DNA of 64,000 bases, taken from contig JAVBQQ010000004.1 of NCBI GenBank assembly GCA_031548875.1, forward strand, positions 1 through 64,000, written 5' to 3'. A program made the translations under genes and the position numbers. The notes under the pieces were generated by a model. That model was not told the DNA's origin. It saw nothing but the letters and a program-made list of their open reading frames with translations, and made no database searches. The DNA comes from JAAYCI01 sp031548875 (GTDB taxonomy: Bacteria > Bacillota > Clostridia > Oscillospirales > Ruminococcaceae). This document shows positions 1 to 7,347 of the stretch, piece after piece. The number at the start of each line of letters is the position of its first letter. Within the stretch, counting starts at the first letter, position 1.

Positions 1-274
1 CCAGCTCGGCCAGCTTGTGATGGGCGGGGTTGGGCTGCGCGTCCAGAAACAGCATCTTGTCGCGATAGAAGCGAAAGAACTCCGGCTTGTTCTCGTCGTA
101 GAAGCTGCGGCTGATAATGCGTTCGGGCGGATATTTGTACTGCTGGTTGTACAACCCGTCCTGGCTGCGGAAATCGGGGATGCCGCTCTCGGTGGAAACG
201 CCCGCCCCGCCAAAAAAGACGATGCGGTCGCTTTCGTCCACCATCTGCTGCAGTTTTTGGATATCCGGTTGCAT
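1..274 (-). CDS. NAD-dependent protein deacylase, sirtuin family (partial, 5' part only)
   Basis: N-terminal 91 residues of a Sir2-family enzyme; the rest lies beyond the window edge. Residues 22-37 read GGAGVSTESGIPDFRS, the NAD-binding glycine loop plus the GIPDFR signature of bacterial class U/III sirtuins. The start ATG at 274 has AGGAGG five bases upstream. Sirtuins remove acyl groups from lysine using NAD+ and release O-acyl-ADP-ribose. The gene begins 20 bases after a macrodomain gene on the same strand, so the two are probably co-transcribed. Family is clear; substrate is not. Confidence 0.9.
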   Translation of the reverse strand, partial: MQPDIQKLQQMVDESDRIVFFGGAGVSTESGIPDFRSQDGLYNQQYKYPPERIISRSFYDENKPEFFRFYRDKMLFLDAQPNPAHHKLAEL

Positions 275-294
275 GGCTGCCTCCTCTTGGCTTT

Positions 295-720
295 TTATAG
301 GTAGCACACCAGGATATGTACGTCGGTACCTGCGAATGTCTCCCGGATTATGCGTTCCACGTCCTCCCAGCGGCAACCGTCGATGCCGCTGGCGATCTTG
401 GGCATGGCCAGCCACTCTTCGCCGTTTCGGGTCATCTGCGCGCGCATGTCCTGCAGGCAAGCACGCAGCTGGGCGTGGTACTGCTCGTGCGTCAGGCTGC
501 AGCCCGCCCGTTCGTGCACCCATTTCTTGCTGAACAGGTTGTACACGGTGCCCGCGTCGCAGGTGTAGCGCAGCGCCGTGCCCACCACCGGCTGCCCGGA
601 GACGGCGCGCTGGCGGGCGTATTCGACGCAAGCGTCACGCACGCCGGCGTATTTCGCCTTGATGGGCACCACAACGCCCGCACCCATGCTGCAGTCCTCC
701 GAGATACAGTGGCATATCAC
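295..720 (-). CDS. Macrodomain (ADP-ribose-binding) protein, possibly 5'-truncated or frameshifted
   Basis: A 141-residue macrodomain of the Appr-1''-p/Poa1-like type. Near the N terminus it reads VICHCISEDCSMGAGVVV, matching the strand-turn-loop segment (cf. HCVSxDxxMGAGIA) that binds the distal ribose and phosphate. The first in-frame start is GTG at 720 with no visible ribosome site, and the protein then lacks the usual N-terminal beta strand. In the -1 frame just upstream, ATG at 750 encodes MDLMQITKPT and then stops. This would join smoothly if one base had been lost near 721-725, so a frameshift or sequencing error is possible. Together with the downstream sirtuin it suggests O-acyl-ADP-ribose turnover (inference). 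Confidence 0.65.
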   Translation of the reverse strand: MICHCISEDCSMGAGVVVPIKAKYAGVRDACVEYARQRAVSGQPVVGTALRYTCDAGTVYNLFSKKWVHERAGCSLTHEQYHAQLRACLQDMRAQMTRNGEEWLAMPKIASGIDGCRWEDVERIIRETFAGTDVHILVCYL

Positions 721-1021
721 GTAGGTTTGGTTATCTGCATTAGGTCCATCTGCAGGGTTCCAAACGGCACCGTGCGCTTCCCCTTTCGGTTTTGCATCCT
801 GTCACCAGTATAGCCCAAGAGACCGGCCGCATGCAACAAGAGCACACAAAAATCAGCGTAAACAAGTGGTTCGACATAATGCCATTCTTTTTGATTGTTT
901 TGCCTGTTCCGCCACTGTTATAATAAAAACGCAAAACCGGACGGTGGACGAAGATGCCGCACAGGGCGCGCAGGAAGCCACCGGACGGTGAACGATAGAA
1001 ACAGGCGAGGAGTTGTATCAT
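721..1021. other. Intergenic region between divergent macrodomain and DUF308 genes
   Basis: About 300 bases with no convincing gene. It holds the possible out-of-frame N terminus of the macrodomain gene (721-750) and the leader of the DUF308 gene, with its ribosome site GAGGAG at 1006-1012. No clear promoter or repeat was recognised. Confidence 0.4.
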
Positions 1022-1567
1022 ATGCGCGTATTGTCTATTATCCTGGGCGTCATCCTGATCATTGGCGGGGTGTTCTGTATTGCATACCCAACCGCTACGT
1101 TTGCCACGCTGGGGTGGCTGGTGGGCATCCTGCTCCTCATCAGCGGCATAAACGGCATTGCCGCCTATGTAACAGGGCGCAAATCGGGCGGCGCCACTGT
1201 ATGGGATCTCGTGTTCGGCATCCTTACGGTTGTGCTGGGCGTTTTCCTGCTATTCAGCCCGCTGGCCGTCGGCATCACCGACATCGTGCTGGTCTACCTG
1301 TTCAGCATCTGGATGGTGGTGGGCGGCATCCTGCGCATCGTGGCCGGCGTGGGGGTCATCCGTAAGCACACCGGCTCCAAGGCGTGGATCTGGATGCTCA
1401 TCCTGGGCATCTTGATGATCCTGCTGGGCATCTTCGGCTTCTTCTTCCCGCTGGTGAATGCCCTTGCCATGGGTTGGATGATGGGATTCTTCATCATCTT
1501 CCAGGGTTTCAACCTCATCGCGATGGGCTCCGTCTACAAAGGTGGCAGTATGAACACGATGAGTTGA
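1022..1567 (+). CDS. HdeD-like DUF308 membrane protein
   Basis: A 181-residue integral membrane protein made of six hydrophobic helices arranged as three helical hairpins, the hallmark of the DUF308/HdeD family. HdeD of E. coli is linked to acid resistance; function in Clostridia is unknown. The ATG at 1022 is preferred over an in-frame TTG at 1013 because GAGGAG lies nine bases upstream of the ATG and would overlap the TTG. It stands alone, with its own strong terminator directly downstream. Confidence 0.8.
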   Translation: MRVLSIILGVILIIGGVFCIAYPTATFATLGWLVGILLLISGINGIAAYVTGRKSGGATVWDLVFGILTVVLGVFLLFSPLAVGITDIVLVYLFSIWMVVGGILRIVAGVGVIRKHTGSKAWIWMLILGILMILLGIFGFFFPLVNALAMGWMMGFFIIFQGFNLIAMGSVYKGGSMNTMS

Positions 1568-1587
1568 ACACACGGCAAAAAAAGCTG

Positions 1588-1627
1588 AACGCCCGGCCCC
1601 GCAAAAGCGAGGCCGGGCGTTTTTTAC
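1588..1627 (+). terminator. Rho-independent terminator of the DUF308 gene
   Basis: Stem AACGCCCGGCC pairs with GGCCGGGCGTT around a short loop and is followed by a T run (1621-1625). Confidence 0.85.
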
Positions 1628-1725
1628 AAGGTGCGCCCACAGGCTGCGGAATAATTGACAAGGCGGGAGATGGTATGATAAGATAATAGGGCATTCGCAC
1701 CGCACCACGCACCGCGCAGGCCTTT

Positions 1726-1814
1726 GGAGAGGTGTCCGAGTGGTTTAAGGAGCCGGTCTTGAAAACCGGTGTCTCCGCAAGGGGCCGTGGGTTCAAATCC
1801 CACCCTCTCCGCCA
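1726..1814 (+). tRNA. tRNA-Ser (anticodon UGA)
   Basis: Acceptor arm ggagagg/cctctcc, class II long variable arm, anticodon loop CTTGAAA giving anticodon TGA, T loop GTTCAAATC and encoded CCA at 1812-1814. Length 89 nt is normal for serine tRNAs. Confidence 0.95.
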
Positions 1815-1896
1815 TTCTTTCGCCCGCACCCTTTCCGGCATCCTGCGCAGCGCCAGGCCGCGAATGGTTTTTCTTCAAAACAGCATAGGCCCCATT

Positions 1897-3639
1897 TTAG
1901 TTTGACCTGGAGAAGTACTCAAGAGGTCGAAGAGGCCCCCCTGCTAAGGGGGTAGGGCGGGAAACCGTCGCGAGGGTTCGACTCCCTCCTTCTCCGCCAA
2001 CGATAGACACGCAATTTAAAAATTGCGTGTCTTTTCTTTTTGCACTGACAAAGCGCTCGCCAAACATCTCGCGCAATGCGGCTTGCTCATCAAAGTAGGC
2101 TTTCAGTAGTTCGGGGTCAAAATCAAGGTTGAAGCTGATTTCAATGTGCTCCTTGTAAACCGTCACCTGCTCCACAAAGGTCTGCACCAGCTGTTTTGTG
2201 TTGTGCAGGTTCTTTGTCTCCAACATGCGCTGAGCGTGCTTGAACGCGGCATAGATTGCCGTCTCCTTCACATGCCGCGTGTCGGCTTTGCGGCGCTTGA
2301 TGAACAACTGGCTCTCAATATCCGCCTTGTCCACCTCAAGTTGTTTCAGCCCGTCTGCAAGGGCCACAGAACCTGTTGTCGCTATGGCCGCGACAAGGTT
2401 GTCTATCTTGCCCTGCACCTCATTCACGCGCTTTTCCAACGCCTTGATTTCCTTTGCAAAACTGCCGTCTAGGCTGTCAAGATAGGCGTTGTAGCCGTTC
2501 ACCACATCCGGCACCAGGTCGACACGGAACACAAGGGCGGCCAACCTCTCCAGCACCACATCTTCAATAGCGTCCCGGTTGATGCCCTTGTTGTGGCATT
2601 TGACGCTGCCGTTCTTCCGCGTGCAGTTGTAGCTGATATACTCCCGGTGTGCCGGGTAAGCCCTTCGGCTGTTGCCCGCATAGGTGCTGCCGCACTCGCC
2701 GCACACGATTTTCCCCGACAACAGGTAGGTCTGCTTGGCGCGGTAACTTGCCATACGCTTGCTCCTTTTGTGCATCAACTGTTGCACCCTCTCAAAATCC
2801 TCTTTGCTCACCAGCACGGGTACGGCATTCTCCACGCGGATGATGTCGCCATCGTCCTTGTATGCGTGGCCGTTGCGCTTGCCGTCCATATCTTTCGGGG
2901 TGGATTTGGAATAGATATACGTCCCCGTGTATTTCTCGTTTTTCATGATGCTGAATAAGGAGTTCTTGCCAAAATCCCTGCCCGTTTTGGTCTTGTACCC
3001 ACCGGCCTGCATTTTCTCGACGATTTCAGTGTAGCCGTCACCGGCGAGGGCAAGTTTGAAAATCTCCCGCACGGCTTCCGCTTCCTTTTCGTTGATGACA
3101 AGTTTCATCGTCTCTTTGTCCACATCGTAGCCCAGCGGCGGGGTGCCGCCCACATGCAGGCCCTTCAAGGCGTTCTCGCGCTTGCCCTTTTCCACTTCGC
3201 TGGCAAGGTTGCGGCTGTAATACTCCGCGAAGGCTTCCAACATGGCCTCCATCATCATGCCTTCGGGACTTTCGCCGTCATAGGGCTGGGCAACGGCAAT
3301 CACCGTCACATCGTAACGTTTTAGATGCATTTTGGCCACCATGCTGTCCTGCCGGTTGCGCGCAAAACGGTCGACCTTGTGGACAAGCACAAGGTCGAAA
3401 TCTCGGTTTGTGGCATCTTTCAGCATCTTTTGGAACTCTGCACGATCTGCGCTGGTGCCGCTTTTGGCGCGGTCGTAGTATTCGCCGACAATGACGATAC
3501 CGTTGGTTTCCGCATACTGGCGGATGGCGCGCACCTGCGCTTCAATGCTTTCTTCCCGCTGCATGTCGCTAGAAAATCGCGCATACATTACGGCTCGAAC
3601 GATTTTATTCCGGTTGCGAATTGAATTTATAGTCGTCAT
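1897..3639 (-). CDS. Large serine recombinase (site-specific integrase)
   Basis: A 580-residue serine integrase. The N-terminal resolvase domain starts with YARFSSD, making Ser23 the expected nucleophile, and continues with the conserved DLVLVHKVDRFAR segment. A Recombinase domain follows (about residues 170-280), then a zinc ribbon with CGECG and a distal Cys pair (about 310-350), then a coiled-coil-like region (about 390-450). It catalyses integration and excision by double-strand cleavage. The last roughly 33 residues (GEGGSRTLATV onward) are the antisense translation of tRNA-Ser(GCU), so they come from the host gene rather than the element. Its start overlaps the stop of a 62-codon gene. 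Confidence 0.93.
   Translation of the reverse strand: MTTINSIRNRNKIVRAVMYARFSSDMQREESIEAQVRAIRQYAETNGIVIVGEYYDRAKSGTSADRAEFQKMLKDATNRDFDLVLVHKVDRFARNRQDSMVAKMHLKRYDVTVIAVAQPYDGESPEGMMMEAMLEAFAEYYSRNLASEVEKGKRENALKGLHVGGTPPLGYDVDKETMKLVINEKEAEAVREIFKLALAGDGYTEIVEKMQAGGYKTKTGRDFGKNSLFSIMKNEKYTGTYIYSKSTPKDMDGKRNGHAYKDDGDIIRVENAVPVLVSKEDFERVQQLMHKRSKRMASYRAKQTYLLSGKIVCGECGSTYAGNSRRAYPAHREYISYNCTRKNGSVKCHNKGINRDAIEDVVLERLAALVFRVDLVPDVVNGYNAYLDSLDGSFAKEIKALEKRVNEVQGKIDNLVAAIATTGSVALADGLKQLEVDKADIESQLFIKRRKADTRHVKETAIYAAFKHAQRMLETKNLHNTKQLVQTFVEQVTVYKEHIEISFNLDFDPELLKAYFDEQAALREMFGERFVSAKRKDTQFLNCVSIVGGEGGSRTLATVSRPTPLAGGPLRPLEYFSRSN
1909..1999 (+). tRNA. tRNA-Ser (anticodon GCU), integration target
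   Basis: Acceptor arm ggagaag/cttctcc, anticodon stem CCCCC/GGGGG with loop CTGCTAA (anticodon GCT), long variable arm, T loop GTTCGACTC and encoded CCA. Its last 13 bases are repeated at 7495-7507, the far border of an integrated element, so this gene is the likely attachment site. The antisense strand is open throughout and forms the 3' end of the recombinase reading frame. Confidence 0.95.
1987..1999. repeat. attL-like core repeat (tRNA-Ser 3' end)
   Basis: TCCTTCTCCGCCA, identical to 7495-7507. It covers the acceptor-stem 3' strand, discriminator base and CCA of tRNA-Ser(GCU). Confidence 0.65.
2005..2041 (+). terminator. Terminator downstream of tRNA-Ser(GCU), inside the recombinase reading frame
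   Basis: A 13-bp perfect stem AGACACGCAATTT/AAATTGCGTGTCT with a two-base loop, followed by a T-rich tract. It lies just inside the element, so the integrated element supplies the tRNA terminator while the same bases encode recombinase residues on the other strand. Confidence 0.85.
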
Positions 3640-3793
3640 TCATTAAAACCCTCTTGACAATGTGGTTTTCGTCATACATGACCTTGTGCATCGCTTCATT
3701 GATGACTTCCAACTGCTGCTCGCGGCTCAACAGCGATGTGCCGGACGGCACGGAAACCACATTGTCAAGGCGTTTATCTCGTCTTGCTGCCAT
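3605..3793 (-). CDS. Small hypothetical protein upstream of the recombinase
   Basis: Sixty-two residues, beginning MAARRDKRLDNVV and rich in charged residues. The ATG at 3793 has GAGG seven bases upstream. It overlaps the recombinase start by 35 bases, which suggests translational coupling. No domain is recognised. Its position directly before a serine integrase suggests an accessory role such as a directionality factor, but that is a guess. Confidence 0.6.
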   Translation of the reverse strand: MAARRDKRLDNVVSVPSGTSLLSREQQLEVINEAMHKVMYDENHIVKRVLMNDDYKFNSQPE

Positions 3794-3806
3794 ACAATTA
3801 CCTCGT

Positions 3807-4184
3807 TTATGCTTCGTGTTCCAGTATCCAGTCCAATATTTCCTGTGCGCCCAACTTGCCTTGGGCCGTGTCCAGGCCCAGCGATACCAACTCAGGCTGT
3901 GTATACCCCAGCTCCACGCCATTGATGGCGAGAAACACGAGCGTCAGGTGGACGCCAGCCCGTTTGTTCCCGTCCACAAAGGGGTGGTTTGTAATGAGAG
4001 AATGGCACAGCCGTGCGGCCTTTTGGTGGATGCTGGAATAGAGTTCCTGCCCCTCAAATGTCTGGAACGGCAGCATCAGCGCCGAATCCAACAGGCCCAA
4101 ATCCCGCACGCCATCCTCGCCGCCTGTTTCTGCAATCAGTTGGGTGTGGATGGCCAACACCTGTTCTTCTGTTAGCCGGTTCAT
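3807..4184 (-). CDS. doc: Doc-type toxin of the Fic/Doc family
   Basis: A 125-residue Fic-fold protein. Residues 67-77 read HPFVDGNKRAG, the Doc version of the Fic motif in which NKR replaces the NGR of AMP-transferring Fic enzymes. Characterised Doc toxins phosphorylate EF-Tu and stop translation; the same is expected here. Its ATG overlaps the stop of the upstream antitoxin as ATGA, typical of coupled toxin-antitoxin operons. It probably stabilises the element in the host population. Confidence 0.92.
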   Translation of the reverse strand: MNRLTEEQVLAIHTQLIAETGGEDGVRDLGLLDSALMLPFQTFEGQELYSSIHQKAARLCHSLITNHPFVDGNKRAGVHLTLVFLAINGVELGYTQPELVSLGLDTAQGKLGAQEILDWILEHEA

Positions 4185-4423
4185 TTGGCAAGTTCCTTAT
4201 ATGCCTCGCGGTTTTTGGCAATCAGGCGTTTGGAGATTTCCAGCACGTCTTCATCGCCCATACGCTGCTCTTTTTCCACCTGCCCAAATTCCATTACCAC
4301 ATAGCGCGGCACATTGTTTTTCAAAATCACAACGGCGCCATTTTCATCGACAAGGCGCGCCACTTTGGAAAAGTTTTGGTTGGCCTCTGTAATGGACAAC
4401 AGGTTTTCCGTGTTAACTTTCAT
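4181..4423 (-). CDS. phd: Phd/YefM-type antitoxin
   Basis: Eighty residues. The N-terminal half (TEANQNFSKVARLVDENGAVVI) is the Phd/YefM DNA-binding fold, and the C-terminal helix should bind and neutralise Doc. The ATG at 4423 is preferred over an upstream in-frame GTG because AGGAGG sits eight bases before it. A strong promoter with an overlapping inverted repeat lies just upstream, consistent with the autorepression known for this family. Confidence 0.9.
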   Translation of the reverse strand: MKVNTENLLSITEANQNFSKVARLVDENGAVVILKNNVPRYVVMEFGQVEKEQRMGDEDVLEISKRLIAKNREAYKELAK

Positions 4424-4443
4424 GAGTAACACCTCCTGCTGGT

Positions 4444-4478
4444 ATTATATACTTTTTATAGGATATATTCAACCTATA
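4444..4478 (-). promoter_or_regulatory. phd-doc promoter with overlapping operator
   Basis: On the minus strand, -35 TTGAAT (4467-4472) and -10 TATAAT (4444-4449) are separated by exactly 17 bp. The inverted repeat TATAGG...CCTATA (4458-4463 and 4473-4478) overlaps the -35 region and is a likely Phd operator. Confidence 0.75.
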
Positions 4479-4820
4479 TTTATGAGCGTTAAGTGGTGTG
4501 ATTGTCTTTTGAAATTTGTCCCGCATTCTTGGATTGGTGCCAACTTGATACACAAAACCGCCAGGCTAGTTGGCCGGGCGGCTGTAACAACATTTCATTT
4601 CGCGGAGGGCAAGGGCCCCTCCGTTTTCATCTTTTTGGGGACAAAAAGCAATGCTTGCGAGGACTGTGAACTGAATTACTGGCCGAAAGGAAAGTGGCGT
4701 GAAAAACGGTGGCTTTGCTCTTTCGGTTGGTAGGTGCCTTGGAAAATGTTTGCGTTGTCTTATCAAGCATTGCCTTTTGATATCAAAAGGCGCTTGTCAG
4801 GGTGCCCCCTGAAACCCCTG
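4479..4820. other. Gene-poor stretch inside the element
   Basis: No convincing coding region. It contains a GC-rich inverted repeat GGAGGG...CCCTCC near 4604-4622 followed by T-rich sequence on the + strand, and a perfect 20-bp palindrome at 4772-4791. Confidence 0.4.
4772..4791. repeat. Perfect 20-bp palindrome
   Basis: GCCTTTTGATATCAAAAGGC lies 30 bases beyond the stop of the 51-codon gene. With no loop bases it resembles a protein-binding site or recombination-related site more than a classical terminator. Confidence 0.6.
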
Positions 4821-4976
4821 TCACCCATACCATAGAATTTCGCGGGTAATGGATTCGGCATAAGCCACATCGCCATCAAAGTGCTTTATCAATTGAGCAC
4901 GGATGATGTCATACTGGCTTGGTTGTTTTTGTTCGGCGGGTTTGTTTTGCTCCATGCTGTTATTCATTATTTCCAT
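4821..4976 (-). CDS. Small hypothetical protein (51 aa) of the element
   Basis: Fifty-one residues, beginning MEIMNNSMEQNKPAEQ and ending in an amphipathic segment with DVAYAESITREILWYG. GGAGG lies eight bases before ATG 4976. The gene begins three bases after the stop of the next small gene, so they form a two-gene operon. No known domain is recognised. Confidence 0.6.
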   Translation of the reverse strand: MEIMNNSMEQNKPAEQKQPSQYDIIRAQLIKHFDGDVAYAESITREILWYG

Positions 4977-4979
4977 TGT

Positions 4980-5195
4980 CTAGTCCTCCGCTCGGGGTTC
5001 AGTATGGGTAACAGTTTTGGTCAAATACGGCACAGTGTTGTCAGATTCGATATACAGACGTTCCGTTGAGTACAGCGTATCTTGCAGTAGGTCAATAGCA
5101 GTCAAAAGTTCGGTCAGCTTTTCTTCCCGCAGCAGGCTGAGAGCCTTTGCAGTATTATGGTACAGCAAATTATACATGGCACGGTAATCTGGCAT
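4980..5195 (-). CDS. Small hypothetical helical protein (71 aa) of the element
   Basis: Seventy-one residues, MPDYRAMYNLLYHNTAKALS onward, predicted mostly helical with a leucine-rich middle. ATG 5195 is preferred over GTG 5204 because GAGG is eight bases upstream of the ATG. It is transcribed divergently from the Xre repressor, and an operator-like repeat lies 20 bases upstream. Function unknown; the pair may be element maintenance or transfer accessory genes. Confidence 0.6.
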   Translation of the reverse strand: MPDYRAMYNLLYHNTAKALSLLREEKLTELLTAIDLLQDTLYSTERLYIESDNTVPYLTKTVTHTEPRAED

Positions 5196-5214
5196 CCATA
5201 CCACCTCGTTTCGA

Positions 5215-5232
5215 TTAACTCTTTATGGTTAA
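5215..5232. promoter_or_regulatory. Probable Xre operator 1
   Basis: TTAACTCTTTATGGTTAA is an imperfect inverted repeat (TTAAC/GTTAA) in front of the leftward small-gene operon. It matches the copy at 5305-5322 in 14 of 18 positions. Confidence 0.6.
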
Positions 5233-5304
5233 TCATATCATATCTTCGATTCCAGTTCAACCATACATGGGTAACTAATTATTCGATGTCACGGTACACT
5301 TGAC

Positions 5305-5322
5305 TTAACTATCTGTGGTTAG
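5305..5322. promoter_or_regulatory. Probable Xre operator 2
   Basis: TTAACTATCTGTGGTTAG is the second copy of the inverted repeat, just before and partly overlapping the ribosome site of the Xre gene. The pair suggests autorepression and control of the divergent genes. Confidence 0.6.
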
Positions 5323-5332
5323 GAGTGACGCT

Positions 5333-5575
5333 GTGACGATTGGAAAAGCTGTGGCAATCAGGATTGAAGAATTGTGTGAACAACGGGGCTTGTCACTGAA
5401 TAAGCTAGGCACTATTTGTGGAATAACACAATCCACATTAAACAATATTGTCAGTGGTGTGAGTAAAAATCCCACAATAGCCACTATTAAGAAAATATGC
5501 GATGGTTTGGAAATATCTGTCATCGACTTTTTCAATGTAGATGTTTTCAGAGACCTTGAGCAGGAAATCAAATAG
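5333..5575 (+). CDS. Xre-family HTH transcriptional regulator
   Basis: An 80-residue single-domain Cro/C1-type HTH protein. The recognition region reads LNKLGTICGITQSTLNNIVSG. GTG 5333 is chosen because AGGAG (5321-5325) lies seven bases upstream; the in-frame GTG at 5315 has no ribosome site. It is the only regulator in the element and is flanked by two similar operator-like repeats, so it probably holds the element's genes in a repressed state. Confidence 0.85.
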   Translation: MTIGKAVAIRIEELCEQRGLSLNKLGTICGITQSTLNNIVSGVSKNPTIATIKKICDGLEISVIDFFNVDVFRDLEQEIK

Positions 5576-5637
5576 ATTTTTAACAAATTATTGCAAGATA
5601 TGCAACTAGATAGACGAAATAATTGCACCGCGTATGG

Positions 5638-5673
5638 TTGCCAAGAGACTTTGTTTCTTGGCAAGCTGTTTTT
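5638..5673 (+). terminator. Terminator of the Xre gene
   Basis: Nine-bp stem TTGCCAAGA/TCTTGGCAA (5638-5646, 5656-5664) followed after four bases by TTTTT. Confidence 0.65.
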
Positions 5674-5819
5674 GTGGCACACAAGTGCAGTACTCGACTG
5701 AACTTTTGTAGGATTTCAGTGCTTTGATAATGGTCAAACAGGAGTGAAAAGATGTGCGGGTTGCTTTTCCTGTTCTGTCCATGAATTCTTTCACCCCTTA
5801 ACTTATTAACTAGGTCATT

Positions 5820-5836
5820 TATAATTGTGATATAAT
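5820..5836 (+). promoter_or_regulatory. -10 elements of the OLD-like gene
   Basis: Two TATAAT hexamers (5820-5825 and 5831-5836) lie 24-40 bases before the start codon. A clear -35 partner could not be assigned; a TTAACT 19 bp upstream of the second hexamer is the best candidate. Confidence 0.5.
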
Positions 5837-5859
5837 GTCGAAAAGAGGGGTGAAGTAAT

Positions 5860-7347
5860 ATGGAATTAACGATGACAATTAGAAATGTGAAATCTATTCA
5901 AGACTTCACATTTAGATTTCCTCTTGAAAAAGGCTTGTACGCGATAACAGGGGAAAATGCGTCCGGTAAGAGTACAATTGTCGCATGCGCATCTACAGTT
6001 TTCTTTATGATGCCAATGTACGATTATTTTGGTCGGCCAAAAGGTGGGGCCTCAATAGAGTTTGCATTAGATGATGCCACCAGAAGTTGGAATTTCAAGG
6101 ATGATCGGTGGATACAAAGTATCTCACATAAACGAATGGCACTGAATGGTTTTTATGAAGGTAGTATTATTTTTGGGAATAGATTTAAGGATACAGTCTT
6201 TTCAAATATTCGAATACTCGACAGATTATCTGAATGCGATATGGAGCAAGCTGATGAATTTGTCCGGACTAATCTAGGTGTTATTCTACACGATAATTCA
6301 AATCACTATCCTGTATTAATGAAAGTAAAACCCACAATCGCTAAAAACAAGGGGTTATCAGGAACGCCGTATTGTATAAAAACTACCTCAAATGAGCTGA
6401 TCAGTCAGGCGCGGATGTCTACTGGTGAAAATCTCTTGATTAGTATTCTACATTCAATTCATATAGTTAGAAATAAAAGACTTACTCGTTCAGACGGCCG
6501 CCCATGTATTGTTTTTTTAGATGAAATTGAGTTGGCTCTTCATGCTTCTTCGTTGAGACGTCTTGTATATTTTTTGCAGGATATTTCTGAAGAACTGAAC
6601 CTGTCGATATTTTTTTCAACACACTCACTTGAACTGATACGAGGCATCAAGCCCCAATGTATCTACTATCTTCAAAGGCAATTGGACAATTCAATCACGA
6701 TAACAAACCCTTGTTACCCCGCATATGCAACGCGAAATCTATATAGTGATGATGGGTATGGAAACGATGCAGTCATCTTTGTAGAAGATGATTTGGCAAA
6801 GTGCATTGTGGAAAGAATACTTTTAGAGAATAGTCTTCTTAATAACATGCGGGTCAAGGTTTTACCAACAGGGGGATGGACAAATACAATTATAATGGCG
6901 CATGATGTTATTTCATCGCGGTTACTATTAAAAGATACGCGAATCATAATTGTGCTTGACCAAGATATAAAAGACGAAGTTCCTAAATTTATGAGTAATC
7001 ACAAAAAGTATAAATATTTAGAACCGGATTTTCTGCCAATCCGCAGTCTCGAAAAGTATCTCAAAGAAAAACTGGTTTTGAATGTAGACCATTCTTTATA
7101 TCAACAACTGGATAATTATGTTTTTCAGGGACGCCCACTTTCATCAATATTGGGAAAATATCGAACCGAAGGTGACGTGTCAACTGATGCTGATGGTAAG
7201 ATGCTCTATGGATTTCTTCTGAATGAGTTAACTAGCATTCGGAAGGATAGGGACGATTTAGGAGAAATTATTGTTAAATACCTGATGGAGACGGACAAGA
7301 ATATGGTTGATACATTGACGCAATTCCTCCAAAATAAGCTTTCCTAA
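5860..7347 (+). CDS. OLD-like AAA ATPase fused to a Toprim nuclease domain
   Basis: A 495-residue protein. The ABC-type ATPase part has Walker A GENASGKST (31-39), a signature-like MSTGE (186-190), Walker B IVFLDE (217-222) and the H-loop FSTHS (252-256). The C-terminal part has Toprim features: VIFVEDD (305-311), with Glu309 as expected metal ligand, and VLDQD (365-369). This order is that of OLD-family nucleases, which act in phage exclusion and in systems such as Gabija and PARIS. No partner gene (for example a UvrD-like helicase) follows, so it would act as a single-gene OLD system. It is the most AT-rich gene of the window. Anti-phage or inter-element defence is inferred from family and context. 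Confidence 0.8.
   Translation: MELTMTIRNVKSIQDFTFRFPLEKGLYAITGENASGKSTIVACASTVFFMMPMYDYFGRPKGGASIEFALDDATRSWNFKDDRWIQSISHKRMALNGFYEGSIIFGNRFKDTVFSNIRILDRLSECDMEQADEFVRTNLGVILHDNSNHYPVLMKVKPTIAKNKGLSGTPYCIKTTSNELISQARMSTGENLLISILHSIHIVRNKRLTRSDGRPCIVFLDEIELALHASSLRRLVYFLQDISEELNLSIFFSTHSLELIRGIKPQCIYYLQRQLDNSITITNPCYPAYATRNLYSDDGYGNDAVIFVEDDLAKCIVERILLENSLLNNMRVKVLPTGGWTNTIIMAHDVISSRLLLKDTRIIIVLDQDIKDEVPKFMSNHKKYKYLEPDFLPIRSLEKYLKEKLVLNVDHSLYQQLDNYVFQGRPLSSILGKYRTEGDVSTDADGKMLYGFLLNELTSIRKDRDDLGEIIVKYLMETDKNMVDTLTQFLQNKLS

Noticed and set aside
4566..4766. 66-codon leftward frame in the gene-poor part of the element
   Set aside because: No ribosome site and no recognisable composition; it overlaps inverted repeats.
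5606..5794. 62-codon leftward frame between the Xre gene and the OLD-like gene
   Set aside because: It overlaps the Xre terminator and lacks a ribosome site.
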